A stretch of DNA of 64,000 nucleotides, taken from assembly GCF_014639795.1 (NCBI RefSeq), contig NZ_BMGC01000004.1, positions 124,001 to 188,000 of the forward strand. Direction: 5' to 3'. A model generated the notes under the pieces. That model ran no database searches. It saw only the letters and a program-made list of their open reading frames with translations, and was not told the DNA's origin. Source of the stretch: Gordonia jinhuaensis. Lineage in GTDB: Bacteria; Actinomycetota; Actinomycetes; Mycobacteriales; Mycobacteriaceae. The position numbers and the translations under genes were made by a program. Below, in pieces: positions 21,400 to 29,316 of this stretch. Each line of letters starts with the position of its first letter. Position 1 is the stretch's first letter.

Positions 21400-22700
21400 G
21401 GATTCTCGTCGTGTCGTGGGAGTACCCGCCGGTGGTGATCGGCGGTCTCGGACGCCACGTCCACCACCTGTGCGAGGCGCTGGCCGCGGCCGGTCACGAT
21501 GTCGTGGTGCTCACCCGAGGTCCGGCAGGCGCCGATGCCGGCGCATTCGCCGGTTCCGACGAGGTGCGCGCGGGGGTGCGCGTGGTCGCAGTGCCCGAGG
21601 ACCCGCCGGAGTTCACCTTCGGCGAGGACATGGCTGCGTGGACTCTTGCGCTGGGCCACAGCCTGATTCGCGCCGGCCTTCGCGTGCTCCACGGCCGCGA
21701 CGGCGACGGCGCCGCACAACCGTGGCAACCCGACGTGGTGCACGCCCACGACTGGCTGGTCGCCCATGCGGCGATCGCGGTGGCTCAGGTCGCCGACGTA
21801 CCGCTGGTGTCGACGATCCACGCCACCGAGGCCGGCCGGCACAGCGGCTGGGTGTCAAGTCGTATCAGCCGCCAGGTGCACAGCGTGGAATGGTGGCTGG
21901 CCAACGAATCCGATGCCCTGATCACCTGTTCGGCCAGTATGCGTGACGAGGTGACCCGGTTGTTCGGCCCCGGACTCGCCCAGATCCACACCATCCACAA
22001 CGGGATCGACACCGGTGCGTGGCCCTATCGCTCGCCCGAACGCCGACCGGGGCCGCCGCGGTTGTTGTTCGCCGGCCGCCTCGAATACGAGAAGGGCCTG
22101 CAGGATCTGCTCGCCGCGCTGCCTCGGCTGCGCCGTCGCTTTGCCGGCACCACTGTGACGGTCGCCGGGGAGGGCACCCAGCTGCAGTGGCTGAGCGACG
22201 CCGCACGGACCCACCGGATACTGCGGTCAGTGCGGTTCGTCGGACGACTCGACCATGACGAACTCGTTGCCGCACTCCATGATTGCGATGCATTGGTATT
22301 GCCGAGCCGATATGAGCCGTTCGGCATCGTGGCGTTGGAGGCGGTATCGGCGGGTACCCCGCTGGTGGCCTCCACCGCGGGGGGACTCGGCGAGATCGTC
22401 ACCGACGGTGTCACCGGGATGGCCTTCGCGCCGGCCGACGTGGCCGGTCTGACCGCTGCGGTAGCGGCCACCCTCACCGATCCCGACGCCGCGGCGACGC
22501 GTGCCCAGCGGGCACGTCAGATGCTCACCGACGAGTTCGGCTGGTCGCAGATCGCCCAGGAGACCGTCGGGGTCTACGCCGCGGCCAAACGTCGCGAGCG
22601 CTCACCGCTACGACGTCCGTTGATCGTGGAACGCCCACTGCCCGAACGTGATCCGAACAAGCCGGTGACCACCACCGACGTCGACGATCCCCCGGTGTGA
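21396..22700 (+). CDS. GT4-family alpha-1,4-glucosyltransferase (Rv3032-like)
   Basis: This 434-aa GT-B glycosyltransferase starts at a GTG overlapping the GH57 stop (GTGA). The N-terminal glycine-rich loop is in YPPVVIGGLGRHVHHL. The C-terminal domain has LLFAGRLEYEKGL and the EX7E motif in SRYEPFGIVALEAVS. The M. tuberculosis homologue Rv3032 elongates the alpha-1,4-glucan of methylglucose lipopolysaccharide and contributes to glycogen and capsular glucan; the same role is inferred here. The 30-residue C-terminal tail (KRRERSPLRRP onward) is basic and probably disordered. Confidence 0.92.
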   Translation: MRILVVSWEYPPVVIGGLGRHVHHLCEALAAAGHDVVVLTRGPAGADAGAFAGSDEVRAGVRVVAVPEDPPEFTFGEDMAAWTLALGHSLIRAGLRVLHGRDGDGAAQPWQPDVVHAHDWLVAHAAIAVAQVADVPLVSTIHATEAGRHSGWVSSRISRQVHSVEWWLANESDALITCSASMRDEVTRLFGPGLAQIHTIHNGIDTGAWPYRSPERRPGPPRLLFAGRLEYEKGLQDLLAALPRLRRRFAGTTVTVAGEGTQLQWLSDAARTHRILRSVRFVGRLDHDELVAALHDCDALVLPSRYEPFGIVALEAVSAGTPLVASTAGGLGEIVTDGVTGMAFAPADVAGLTAAVAATLTDPDAAATRAQRARQMLTDEFGWSQIAQETVGVYAAAKRRERSPLRRPLIVERPLPERDPNKPVTTTDVDDPPV

Positions 22701-22771
22701 GAGGTGCACCCGCACTCCGGCCCGATCCGCCGCGGCGACCGGCGCTCGGTCAGTGCTCGCGGACCTGCACC

Positions 22772-22803
22772 TTCTTACGCTCGATGTTTCTTACGCTCGA
22801 TGT
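22772..22803. repeat. perfect 16-bp tandem duplication that frameshifts a C-terminus
   Basis: TTCTTACGCTCGATGT is repeated exactly at 22772-22787 and 22788-22803. On the minus strand it falls in the last codons of the hexapeptide acyltransferase gene. Because 16 is not a multiple of 3, the second copy is read out of frame and supplies a new TAA stop at 22775-22777. With a single copy the reading frame would run to the TGA at 22750-22752. Confidence 0.95.
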
Positions 22804-23512
22804 CGGCCAGCGCACGCTCGAGTTCGGCGCGTTGATCGGCACCGGCGGCCCATGCCTGCTCGCGGTTCTTGACCACCTTGGCCGGGGCACCGACGGCGAT
22901 GGAGAAATCCGGGATGGTGCCGCGGACCACCGCATGGGCGCCCAGTACGCAGCCACGACCGACCATCGTGTCGCGCAACACGGTCACCTTCGTCGCGATC
23001 CAGGTGTCCGGGCCGATGCGTACCGGCCCCTTGACGATGCCCTGATCCTTGATCGGCATCGTCACGTCGTCCATTTTGTGGTCGAAGTCGGTGATGTAGA
23101 CCCAGTCGGCGACCAGTGTCGAGCCGCCGATCTCCACGTCGAGATAGGCGTTGACCACATTGTTCTGACCGAACACGGCTTTGTCGCCGATCCGCAGCGA
23201 CCCCTCGTGGCAGCGGATGTGGTTGCCGTCGCCGATGTGCACCCATCGGCCGATCTCCACTCGTGCGAGCCCCGGCTCGGCGACGAACTCGATGTTGCGA
23301 CCCAGGAAGACCATGCCGCGCAGCACCACATGCGGGTTGGCCAGGCGGAAACGCAGCAGTCGCCAGTAGCGGACCAGGTACCAGGGTGTGTAAGCGCGGT
23401 TGCGCAGCACCCAGCGCAGCGAATCGACGGTGAGGAAGCGCGCCTGCCCTGGCTCGCGTCGCCGGCCGGCGCTCCAGCGCGACCGCACCGACGGATTCCA
23501 CATACTCGTCAT
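22775..23512 (-). CDS. left-handed beta-helix (hexapeptide repeat) acyltransferase (Rv3034c-like)
   Basis: This 245-aa protein belongs to the LbH acyltransferases (WcaJ/maltose acetyltransferase-like). It has repeated hexapeptide turns (VEIGRWVHIGDGN, LRIGDKAVFGQN, VRIGPDTWIATKVTVLRD) and the catalytic-type loop TDFDHKMDD. It probably transfers an acetyl or other short acyl group, perhaps to the glucan made by the adjacent operon. The ATG at 23512 has a TATCGT box 8 nt upstream; an ATG at 23503 is possible. The C-terminus ends DIERKKHRA because of a 16-bp duplication; the undisturbed frame would give DIERKKVQVREH. Confidence 0.85.
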   Translation of the reverse strand: MTSMWNPSVRSRWSAGRRREPGQARFLTVDSLRWVLRNRAYTPWYLVRYWRLLRFRLANPHVVLRGMVFLGRNIEFVAEPGLARVEIGRWVHIGDGNHIRCHEGSLRIGDKAVFGQNNVVNAYLDVEIGGSTLVADWVYITDFDHKMDDVTMPIKDQGIVKGPVRIGPDTWIATKVTVLRDTMVGRGCVLGAHAVVRGTIPDFSIAVGAPAKVVKNREQAWAAGADQRAELERALADIERKKHRA

Positions 23513-23520
23513 GACGACAC

Positions 23521-23526
23521 ACGATA
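23521..23526 (-). promoter_or_regulatory. leaderless -10 box of the hexapeptide acyltransferase gene
   Basis: TATCGT on the minus strand lies 8 nt before the ATG at 23512, with no Shine-Dalgarno between them. Confidence 0.45.
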
Positions 23527-23670
23527 ACCGACCCTTCACCGCGCCCACGGCGGTGAGGTGCCACACGATAGGCTCTCGAAGGCGGCGGCTGCGCGCAACG
23601 TGTGTTCGCCGCGCGAGCGGCGTCCGGCCGCCGGATGTGACGGGTGCGTGAGTTCAGAAACGGGAGCCAG

Positions 23671-25038
23671 ATGTCGGTGAGGTCGGTCAGCGTGTGTCGC
23701 GAACGGGACACGAGACCACCGCGGCGGGGCTCCCGACAATCTCACCGACCGCGACTTCCCGTCGCCCTGAGCGTTCTCGCGACGCTCACCGCACTCGTGG
23801 CCACCGCATGCAGCAGCGGCACCGAGGATGTGGGTGGACGTGCATCGGCGGGCTGGTCGTCAGCCGGTGGCAACGCCGCCAACTCCAACTTCGCGGCGGT
23901 CTCCTCCGCGAGCGACCTGTCGCTGTCGTGGTCTCGTGACCTCGGCGGGCCCATCACCGCTCCGGTGGTGGTCTCCGGTAAGCAGAATGTGGCCGTCAGT
24001 GCCGCGACATCCGGCGGCTGTGCCTTCTTCCTCCTCGACTCCCGTGCCGGACGCAAGGACTTCTGCCGCCGGTTCGCCGACGGCGCCACCGCCAACGCGC
24101 CGCTGGTCGACCAGTTCGACAACTACTACATCGGTGAACCCGGAACCTTCTACTCGATCAACGCCGGTGGCGGCGTGCGCTGGAAGTTCGCCACCGAGGG
24201 CATGGCGCTGCCGGCGAAATTCGGCGCCCGCACCGTGGTGCTGGTGGCCACCACCCAGGGACAGCTGCTCGCACTGCGTTCACAGACCGGCGACCTGGTG
24301 GCCGCCCCGCTCAACCTGCGCCCCGACGTCCATCCCGATGACCCCACCGCCGGGCTCGACCAGTGCGCCGTCGGCGGCCCGCAGTGTGCCATCGCAGCGC
24401 CACCCGCCGTCGACACCGCCCGCCAGCGCGCCTACCTGATCGTGCGCGCCTCCGGGGCGTCGGCGGCACAGGTGGTCGGTGTCGACTACAGCGAGGTCGA
24501 CGGCACCCGGAAACTGCGATCGGTGTTCCAGGCCGCCGTACCCGACGGCGCCACCGGCACGCCGGTACTGTCCGCGGACGGCACCACTCTCTACGTGTTC
24601 GGCACCAATGGCCACCTCTACGCGATCGACACCGGCTCGGCCGCAGTGCGCTGGTCGTTCGACCTCGGCGGGTACGGCTACGGCACCATGTCGGTCTCAC
24701 CCGAGGGCGTCATCATGCCCGCGCCCGCACTCGGCTCACCGGCGATCGCGCTGCGCGACAACCGCACCAGCGCCGCGCAGCTCTGGCGGCGCGACGACCT
24801 GCACACCGCCGGACTGCCCACGCTCGCCGAGGGCGGGACCGCGTGGGTTCCCGTCCGCGACCCCAACACCTCGCAGCTGTCGATCACCGAGGTGTCGGCA
24901 CGCGATGGCACCACCAAGGGCAGTGTCGAGATCGGCCGGTCGGAGGGGTTCGTGACCGGGGTGTCGATCGGCACCGACGGCGCCATCGCCACCGCGGCGA
25001 CCACCGGGACCGTCTACTACTTCACTCGGTCGCGCTGA
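23671..25038 (+). CDS. PQQ-binding-like beta-propeller lipoprotein (Rv3035-like)
   Basis: This is a 455-aa secreted protein. A basic N-terminus is followed by a hydrophobic stretch and the lipobox VATACSSG (lipidated Cys47), so it should be anchored to the outer face of the membrane. The rest consists of beta-propeller blades of the PQQ-like (Pyrrolo-quinoline repeat) type, for example TLYVFGTNGHLYAIDTGSAA and TVYYFTRSR at the end. The ATG at 23671 has GGGAG 5 nt upstream and was preferred to the GTG at 23644. Function is unknown; relatives act as scaffolds in the envelope. It ends inside an 18-bp duplication shared with the convergent gene. Confidence 0.85.
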   Translation: MSVRSVSVCRERDTRPPRRGSRQSHRPRLPVALSVLATLTALVATACSSGTEDVGGRASAGWSSAGGNAANSNFAAVSSASDLSLSWSRDLGGPITAPVVVSGKQNVAVSAATSGGCAFFLLDSRAGRKDFCRRFADGATANAPLVDQFDNYYIGEPGTFYSINAGGGVRWKFATEGMALPAKFGARTVVLVATTQGQLLALRSQTGDLVAAPLNLRPDVHPDDPTAGLDQCAVGGPQCAIAAPPAVDTARQRAYLIVRASGASAAQVVGVDYSEVDGTRKLRSVFQAAVPDGATGTPVLSADGTTLYVFGTNGHLYAIDTGSAAVRWSFDLGGYGYGTMSVSPEGVIMPAPALGSPAIALRDNRTSAAQLWRRDDLHTAGLPTLAEGGTAWVPVRDPNTSQLSITEVSARDGTTKGSVEIGRSEGFVTGVSIGTDGAIATAATTGTVYYFTRSR

Positions 25039-25056
25039 TTCACTCGGTCGCACTGA
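25021..25056. repeat. 18-bp tandem duplication forming both ends of a convergent gene pair
   Basis: TTCACTCGGTCGCGCTGA (25021-25038) is followed at once by a copy differing in one base (25039-25056). The first copy encodes the last codons and TGA of the PQQ-like lipoprotein on the plus strand. The second, read on the minus strand, encodes SATE and the TGA of the THUMP-like methyltransferase. The two stops are one base apart. Confidence 0.95.
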
Positions 25057-26311
25057 CTCCGCTCTCTGACAGCGGCGCCCGCACGCCCGCACCACACAGG
25101 AACGCCGTCGACACCGACCCGATCCGGGTGATCACCAGGGCCATCGAGCTGTGACCCTTGAGCCGCAACCGTTTCCGTAGCGCGTCGGGATCCACGTCGA
25201 CGCCGCGAACGGTGATCTCGAGGACACCGCAGTCGTGTTCGGCCAGTGCTCGGCGAATCTTCTTCTCCGTGAACGGAAGTCGTTCGATCACCGGCCAGCC
25301 GCGTTCACCGGCGGGCAGATCGTCACCGGTGAGATAGGCGATATGGGCATCGAGCTGCCACAACTGATGTCTGGTCGCGAACTGGCGCACGAGACCCGCC
25401 CGGATGACGGCGCCGTCGGGGTCGAAGATCCATCTGCCCGCCTCGCCGACCGTGCAGGTATCCGGCTCGGTGTCGTCGATGGTGAACGAGCCACCGCCGC
25501 TGCGCAGGACGGTCGCGCGCGTGACGCCCGGACCGACGGTGGAGAAACCCGACCAGAGGGTCGCCTCGCGCACGCCACCGTCGAGCGAGACGATCTCCAC
25601 GTCGCCCTCGAATCCGAACCTGTTGCGCAGCAGCTGATAATCCAGGCCGGGAGCGCATTTGACCACCAGCCGACGATCAGCGTAGGTCACCATCAGCTCG
25701 GGCAGCGGCGGGACGAGATCCTCCAGCCGAAATGTCCGCCGACCACCGCTGCGCCGCGCCGGATCGGCGAACACCACCTCGGCCCGTGACGTCGGTGTGA
25801 GCGCGTCGGCGCGTGCCACCAGCACGGGCGTCAGCCTGCGTCGCCCTGCAGAACGCGCACTCTCCTCCGCACGCTCGGCGTTGTGCACGGCCATCGCCAG
25901 GCGTACCGGGTCCAGATCGCTGCCGATGACCCCGGAGATGCCCGTCGTCGAAGCCGCCGCGATGAGATCCGCGCCGATCGAGCACGTCACGTCGTGCACC
26001 GTCGCATCGGGGATCTGCGCCGCTATCCGCGCGGCGCGATGGGTGGCCACCGGCCATGCGGATGCCTGTTGCAACGCATCGTCGGTGGTCAGTACCTCGT
26101 CGGCGCCGGGAAGTCTGCCCACTGCTCTTCGGCGCAGTCGGGTGGTCTCGGCCAGCGCCGCCTCATGGCCGGGGTAGCGGCGTTTGAGTTCGGCGATGTC
26201 AGCAATCAGGGTGGCCGGTGTCAGTGCCAGCTCAGCGGCGCTCGACAGCGCCTTCTCGCCATGACGCGAGCGCAGGTAGCCGACGTCGTCGAGATCGAAT
26301 TCATACGCCAT
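25040..26311 (-). CDS. SAM-dependent methyltransferase with THUMP-like C-terminal domain (Rv3037c-like)
   Basis: This 423-aa protein has a central Rossmann methyltransferase fold: motif I VHDVTCSIGADLIAAA, the acid in VIGSDLDPVRLAM, and VVFADPARRSGGRR in place of the usual motif IV. The last 90 residues (KIRRALAEHDCGVLEIT onward) resemble the THUMP-like domain that follows such enzymes in actinobacteria. The VFADPAR motif fits a nucleic-acid base methyltransferase more than a small-molecule enzyme, but the substrate is unknown. GAGAAG upstream is a modest ribosome site. It is separated from the next gene upstream by 54 bp. Confidence 0.82.
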   Translation of the reverse strand: MAYEFDLDDVGYLRSRHGEKALSSAAELALTPATLIADIAELKRRYPGHEAALAETTRLRRRAVGRLPGADEVLTTDDALQQASAWPVATHRAARIAAQIPDATVHDVTCSIGADLIAAASTTGISGVIGSDLDPVRLAMAVHNAERAEESARSAGRRRLTPVLVARADALTPTSRAEVVFADPARRSGGRRTFRLEDLVPPLPELMVTYADRRLVVKCAPGLDYQLLRNRFGFEGDVEIVSLDGGVREATLWSGFSTVGPGVTRATVLRSGGGSFTIDDTEPDTCTVGEAGRWIFDPDGAVIRAGLVRQFATRHQLWQLDAHIAYLTGDDLPAGERGWPVIERLPFTEKKIRRALAEHDCGVLEITVRGVDVDPDALRKRLRLKGHSSMALVITRIGSVSTAFLCGAGVRAPLSESGVSATE

Positions 26312-26365
26312 CGCTTCTCGCTGACCAGCCCCTCATCCCGACGTCCGAGGATGCCCCGGCGGTGT

Positions 26366-27337
26366 TCAGTCCTGCGACGGCTTGGTCCCGGTGATGACGA
26401 TGTTGTAGAAGAACTTCTGCGGAACCACCCGGTGCAGCAGTTTCTCGTCGACCCACGTGAGCTTCTTCCACCCACCGAAGGCGAATCGGGCCCAGCCCCA
26501 ACCCAGCTTCTCCGGAGGGACAGCGGCCTCGAAGGTCCGCACCGGCCAGCCCAGCACTGCCGCGGCGAGCTCCTCGGTGGCGGTGTCAACCTCGGTGGCA
26601 CCGGCACGGCGCGCGAGATCTGCCAGCTCACCCGGATCAAAGGTGTGGATGTCGACAACGGCCTCCAGCGCTGCGGCGCGCGAGGACTCGTCGAGTTCGG
26701 ACTGCGGACGCCGCCACGACTGCAGCGGACCGAATTTGGTCACATTGGTCGTCGCCCACCAGGTGGCGCGGGAGATCCACCGCGCATAGAAGTCCCCGAT
26801 CGTCGACGGCTCCCCGGCGAACACGAACCGCCCGCCCGGCTTGAGCACACGCAACACCTCACGCAGCGACTGCTCCACATCCGGGATGTGATGCAACACC
26901 GCATGCCCCACGACGAGGTCGAAGGTGTTGTCCTCGTACGGGATTCGTTCGGCATCGGCGACCCGGCCATCCACGTCGAGACCGAGGTTCTCGGCATTGC
27001 GCAGTGCCACCTTGACCATGCCCGGCGACAGATCGGTCACCGAACCCTTCTCCGCGACACCACTCTGCATGAGATTGAGCAGGAAGAAACCGGTGCCGCA
27101 ACCGAGTTCGAGTGCCCGTCCGTAGGGCAGTTCAGCGTCGGCGGCCACGGCGTCGAAACGTCCTCGCGCATAGTCGATGCACCGCTCGTCGTAGGAGATC
27201 GACCACTTGTCGTCGTAGGTCTCGGCCTCCCAGTCGTGGTAGAGGACCTGCGCGAGCTTGGTGTCGGCGTATGCGGCGGCGACCTGCTCCTCGGTGGCGT
27301 GTGGATTGGGGGCGGGATCGTGCTGAGAGGTCGTCAC
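26366..27337 (-). CDS. class I SAM-dependent methyltransferase (Rv3038c-like)
   Basis: This 323-aa enzyme has a textbook UbiE-like core: motif I ALELGCGTGFFLLNL, the acid in SVTDLSPGMV, DNTFDLVVGHAVLHHIPD and LKPGGRFVFAGEP. It carries a C-terminal extension (GWGWARFAFGGWKKLTW onward) found in lipid-modifying relatives. The GTG at 27337 was chosen because GGAAGG lies 10 nt upstream and the product matches the length of Rv3038c; upstream in-frame codons look non-coding. The substrate is not known. Confidence 0.85.
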   Translation of the reverse strand: MTTSQHDPAPNPHATEEQVAAAYADTKLAQVLYHDWEAETYDDKWSISYDERCIDYARGRFDAVAADAELPYGRALELGCGTGFFLLNLMQSGVAEKGSVTDLSPGMVKVALRNAENLGLDVDGRVADAERIPYEDNTFDLVVGHAVLHHIPDVEQSLREVLRVLKPGGRFVFAGEPSTIGDFYARWISRATWWATTNVTKFGPLQSWRRPQSELDESSRAAALEAVVDIHTFDPGELADLARRAGATEVDTATEELAAAVLGWPVRTFEAAVPPEKLGWGWARFAFGGWKKLTWVDEKLLHRVVPQKFFYNIVITGTKPSQD

Positions 27338-27499
27338 GGGGTCAGAACCTTCCTGGTTCGTCTGCGTCGATGAGTGATCATCATCGTGCAGGCGGTCGTG
27401 TGCTGGTCGGGTGGATGCATCGCCCACGCCCACGTGTAGGGAGTGCGCGGGGCCGGACATGGTGAGCCCGTCCCCGGAGACGCGAGGGGCGACTGCGCG

Positions 27500-28288
27500 T
27501 CACTTTCCTTCGAAAACTGCCTTACCCGGCCCACTCTCGACGAACGAACGCATACCGGTGGCACGATCCTCGGTGGCGAACAGCGAAGCGAAGTACTGCT
27601 TCTCGATCTTCAGGCCGGTGCTGAGATCGGTGTCGAGCCCCTCGTCGACGGCCGCCTTACCGGCGGCGAGTGCGACCGAGGCGGCGGTCGCGAACTGCGC
27701 GGCCCAGCGGAGTGCGGCGTTGTAGACCTCGTCGGGTGCGACGACCTCGTCGACCAGTCCGATCCGCAATGCCTCGTCGGCCTTCACATGACGTCCGGTG
27801 AAGATCATGTCCTTGGCCTTGGCCGGTCCGACCAGGCGGGCCAGCCGCTGGGTACCGCCCCCGCCGGGGATCACGCCGAGAAGCACTTCCGGGACACCGA
27901 GTTTGGCGTTGTCGCCGCAGATGCGGCGGTCGGCGGCGAGCGCCACTTCCAGTCCGCCGCCGAGTGCGTATCCGGTGACGGCCGCGACGGTCGGCTTGGG
28001 GATGGAGGCCAGCGCACCGAGACCGGCTTGCAACTCGCCGGCGATCTTGTTCATCTCGACGAACGTCATGGTGTTCATCTCTTTGATGTCGGCGCCGGCG
28101 GCGAACACCTTCGGCCCGCCGTAGACCACCACGGCCTTGATGTCGTCGCGGATCGAGGCCTCACGGGCCACCTCGAGGAGCTCGGTCTGCACCTGCCGGT
28201 TCAGCGCGTTCATCGGGGGCCGCGAGAGCGCGATGGTGGCAACGCCGGGATGATCCTCGTTGATCTCGAGTGTCACAAACTCCGTCAT
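27500..28288 (-). CDS. enoyl-CoA hydratase/isomerase (EchA17-like)
   Basis: This 262-aa crotonase hydrates trans-2-enoyl-CoA in fatty-acid beta-oxidation. The oxyanion-hole segments KVFAAGADIKEMN and GYALGGGLEVALAADRRI are present. The catalytic glutamate region VPEVLLGVIPGGGGTQRL keeps both acidic positions expected of a hydratase. The ATG has a TAACTT box 7 nt upstream, consistent with a leaderless mRNA. The gene is divergent from the polymerase-domain gene; the two start codons are only 52 bp apart. Confidence 0.93.
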   Translation of the reverse strand: MTEFVTLEINEDHPGVATIALSRPPMNALNRQVQTELLEVAREASIRDDIKAVVVYGGPKVFAAGADIKEMNTMTFVEMNKIAGELQAGLGALASIPKPTVAAVTGYALGGGLEVALAADRRICGDNAKLGVPEVLLGVIPGGGGTQRLARLVGPAKAKDMIFTGRHVKADEALRIGLVDEVVAPDEVYNAALRWAAQFATAASVALAAGKAAVDEGLDTDLSTGLKIEKQYFASLFATEDRATGMRSFVESGPGKAVFEGK

Positions 28289-28295
28289 GCCATGA

Positions 28296-28301
28296 AAGTT
28301 A
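28296..28301 (-). promoter_or_regulatory. leaderless -10 box of the enoyl-CoA hydratase gene
   Basis: TAACTT on the minus strand ends 7 nt before the ATG at 28288. It faces the opposite promoter at 28329-28334 with only 27 bp between the two boxes, so the polymerases would compete. Confidence 0.5.
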
Positions 28302-28328
28302 CCGCAGAGTCGCCGAGCCGGTGACGGG

Positions 28329-28334
28329 TAACCT
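28329..28334 (+). promoter_or_regulatory. leaderless -10 box of the LigD-type polymerase gene
   Basis: TAACCT ends 6 nt before the ATG at 28341; no Shine-Dalgarno is present. Confidence 0.5.
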
Positions 28335-28340
28335 CGCGTC

Positions 28341-29279
28341 ATGAGCGCCGCACACGGCGATCCGGTCGACATCGAGGTGGACGGACGGACGATTCGGGTC
28401 ACCAACCCGAACCGCGTCTACTTCCCCGCCCGCGGCGAGACGAAACTCGACCTCATCGGCCACTACCTGGCCGTCGGCGACGGGATCGTGCGGGCGCTGC
28501 GTGAGCGCCCGTGCATGCTGCACCGTTATCCGCGCGGGGTTGACGGTCCGAAGATCCATCAAAAGCGGCTGCCGGGCGGTGCACCCGACTGGGTCGACAC
28601 CGTCGAGGTCTACTTCCCGCGGTATGGGCGGACCGCCGACGAACTGTGCGTCACCGAGCTCGGTTCGGTGATCTGGGCGGCGCAGATGTCGACGGTGGAG
28701 TTCCATCCGTGGAACTCGCGGCGTGGCCATGTCGAACAGCCCGACGAGTGGCGTATCGACCTCGACCCGATGCCCGACTGCGATTTCGCCCGAGTGCGCC
28801 GCGTGGCCGCGGTGGCCCATGAGGTACTCGACGAGCTCGACATCCGCGGCTTCCCCAAGACCTCGGGCGGGCGGGGCCTGCACATCTACGTGCGCATCCG
28901 GCCCGAATGGGGTTTCGCCGACGTCCGTCGGGCCGCACATGCCTTTGCGCTGGAGGTGGCGCGACGGGCCCCGCACGACGTCGCGACCCAGTGGTGGCGT
29001 AAGGACCGCGACCCGTCGACGGTCTTCGTCGACTACAACCAGAACGCACGCGACCACACGATCGCCGCGGCCTACTCGGTCCGCGGCAACGCCCTGGGAA
29101 CCGTCTCGACACCGGTCACCTGGGCCGAGATCGACCGGATCGAGCCGAACGATTTCACCATCGCCACCGTCGCAGCCCGCTACGCCGAGGTCGGCGATCT
29201 GCACGCCGAGATCGATGACGTCGCCTTCGGGCTCGACACGCTGCTCGACTGGGCCGACCGCGACGACCTCGCCAGCTGA
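28341..29279 (+). CDS. stand-alone LigD-type polymerase/primase domain (PolDom)
   Basis: This 312-aa protein is an archaeo-eukaryotic primase superfamily polymerase like the polymerase domain of the repair ligase LigD. The metal-binding acids are in WRIDLDPMPD, and the SGGRGLHIYVRI and later STVFVDYNQNARDHT motifs bind the nucleotide. There is no ligase or nuclease domain. Stand-alone PolDoms occur in mycobacteria as PolD1/PolD2 and incorporate ribonucleotides or fill gaps in DNA repair. It sits alone between enoyl-CoA hydratase and Nudix genes, not with Ku or ligD. It is not at this place in M. tuberculosis. Confidence 0.93.
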   Translation: MSAAHGDPVDIEVDGRTIRVTNPNRVYFPARGETKLDLIGHYLAVGDGIVRALRERPCMLHRYPRGVDGPKIHQKRLPGGAPDWVDTVEVYFPRYGRTADELCVTELGSVIWAAQMSTVEFHPWNSRRGHVEQPDEWRIDLDPMPDCDFARVRRVAAVAHEVLDELDIRGFPKTSGGRGLHIYVRIRPEWGFADVRRAAHAFALEVARRAPHDVATQWWRKDRDPSTVFVDYNQNARDHTIAAAYSVRGNALGTVSTPVTWAEIDRIEPNDFTIATVAARYAEVGDLHAEIDDVAFGLDTLLDWADRDDLAS

Positions 29280-29316
29280 CCCGCCGCACCCGAGAACCTC
29301 ACCCGCCGTCAGGAGC

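Noticed and set aside
28341-29279. Full NHEJ locus around the polymerase gene
   Set aside because: No ku or ATP-dependent ligase gene is nearby; neighbours are metabolic.
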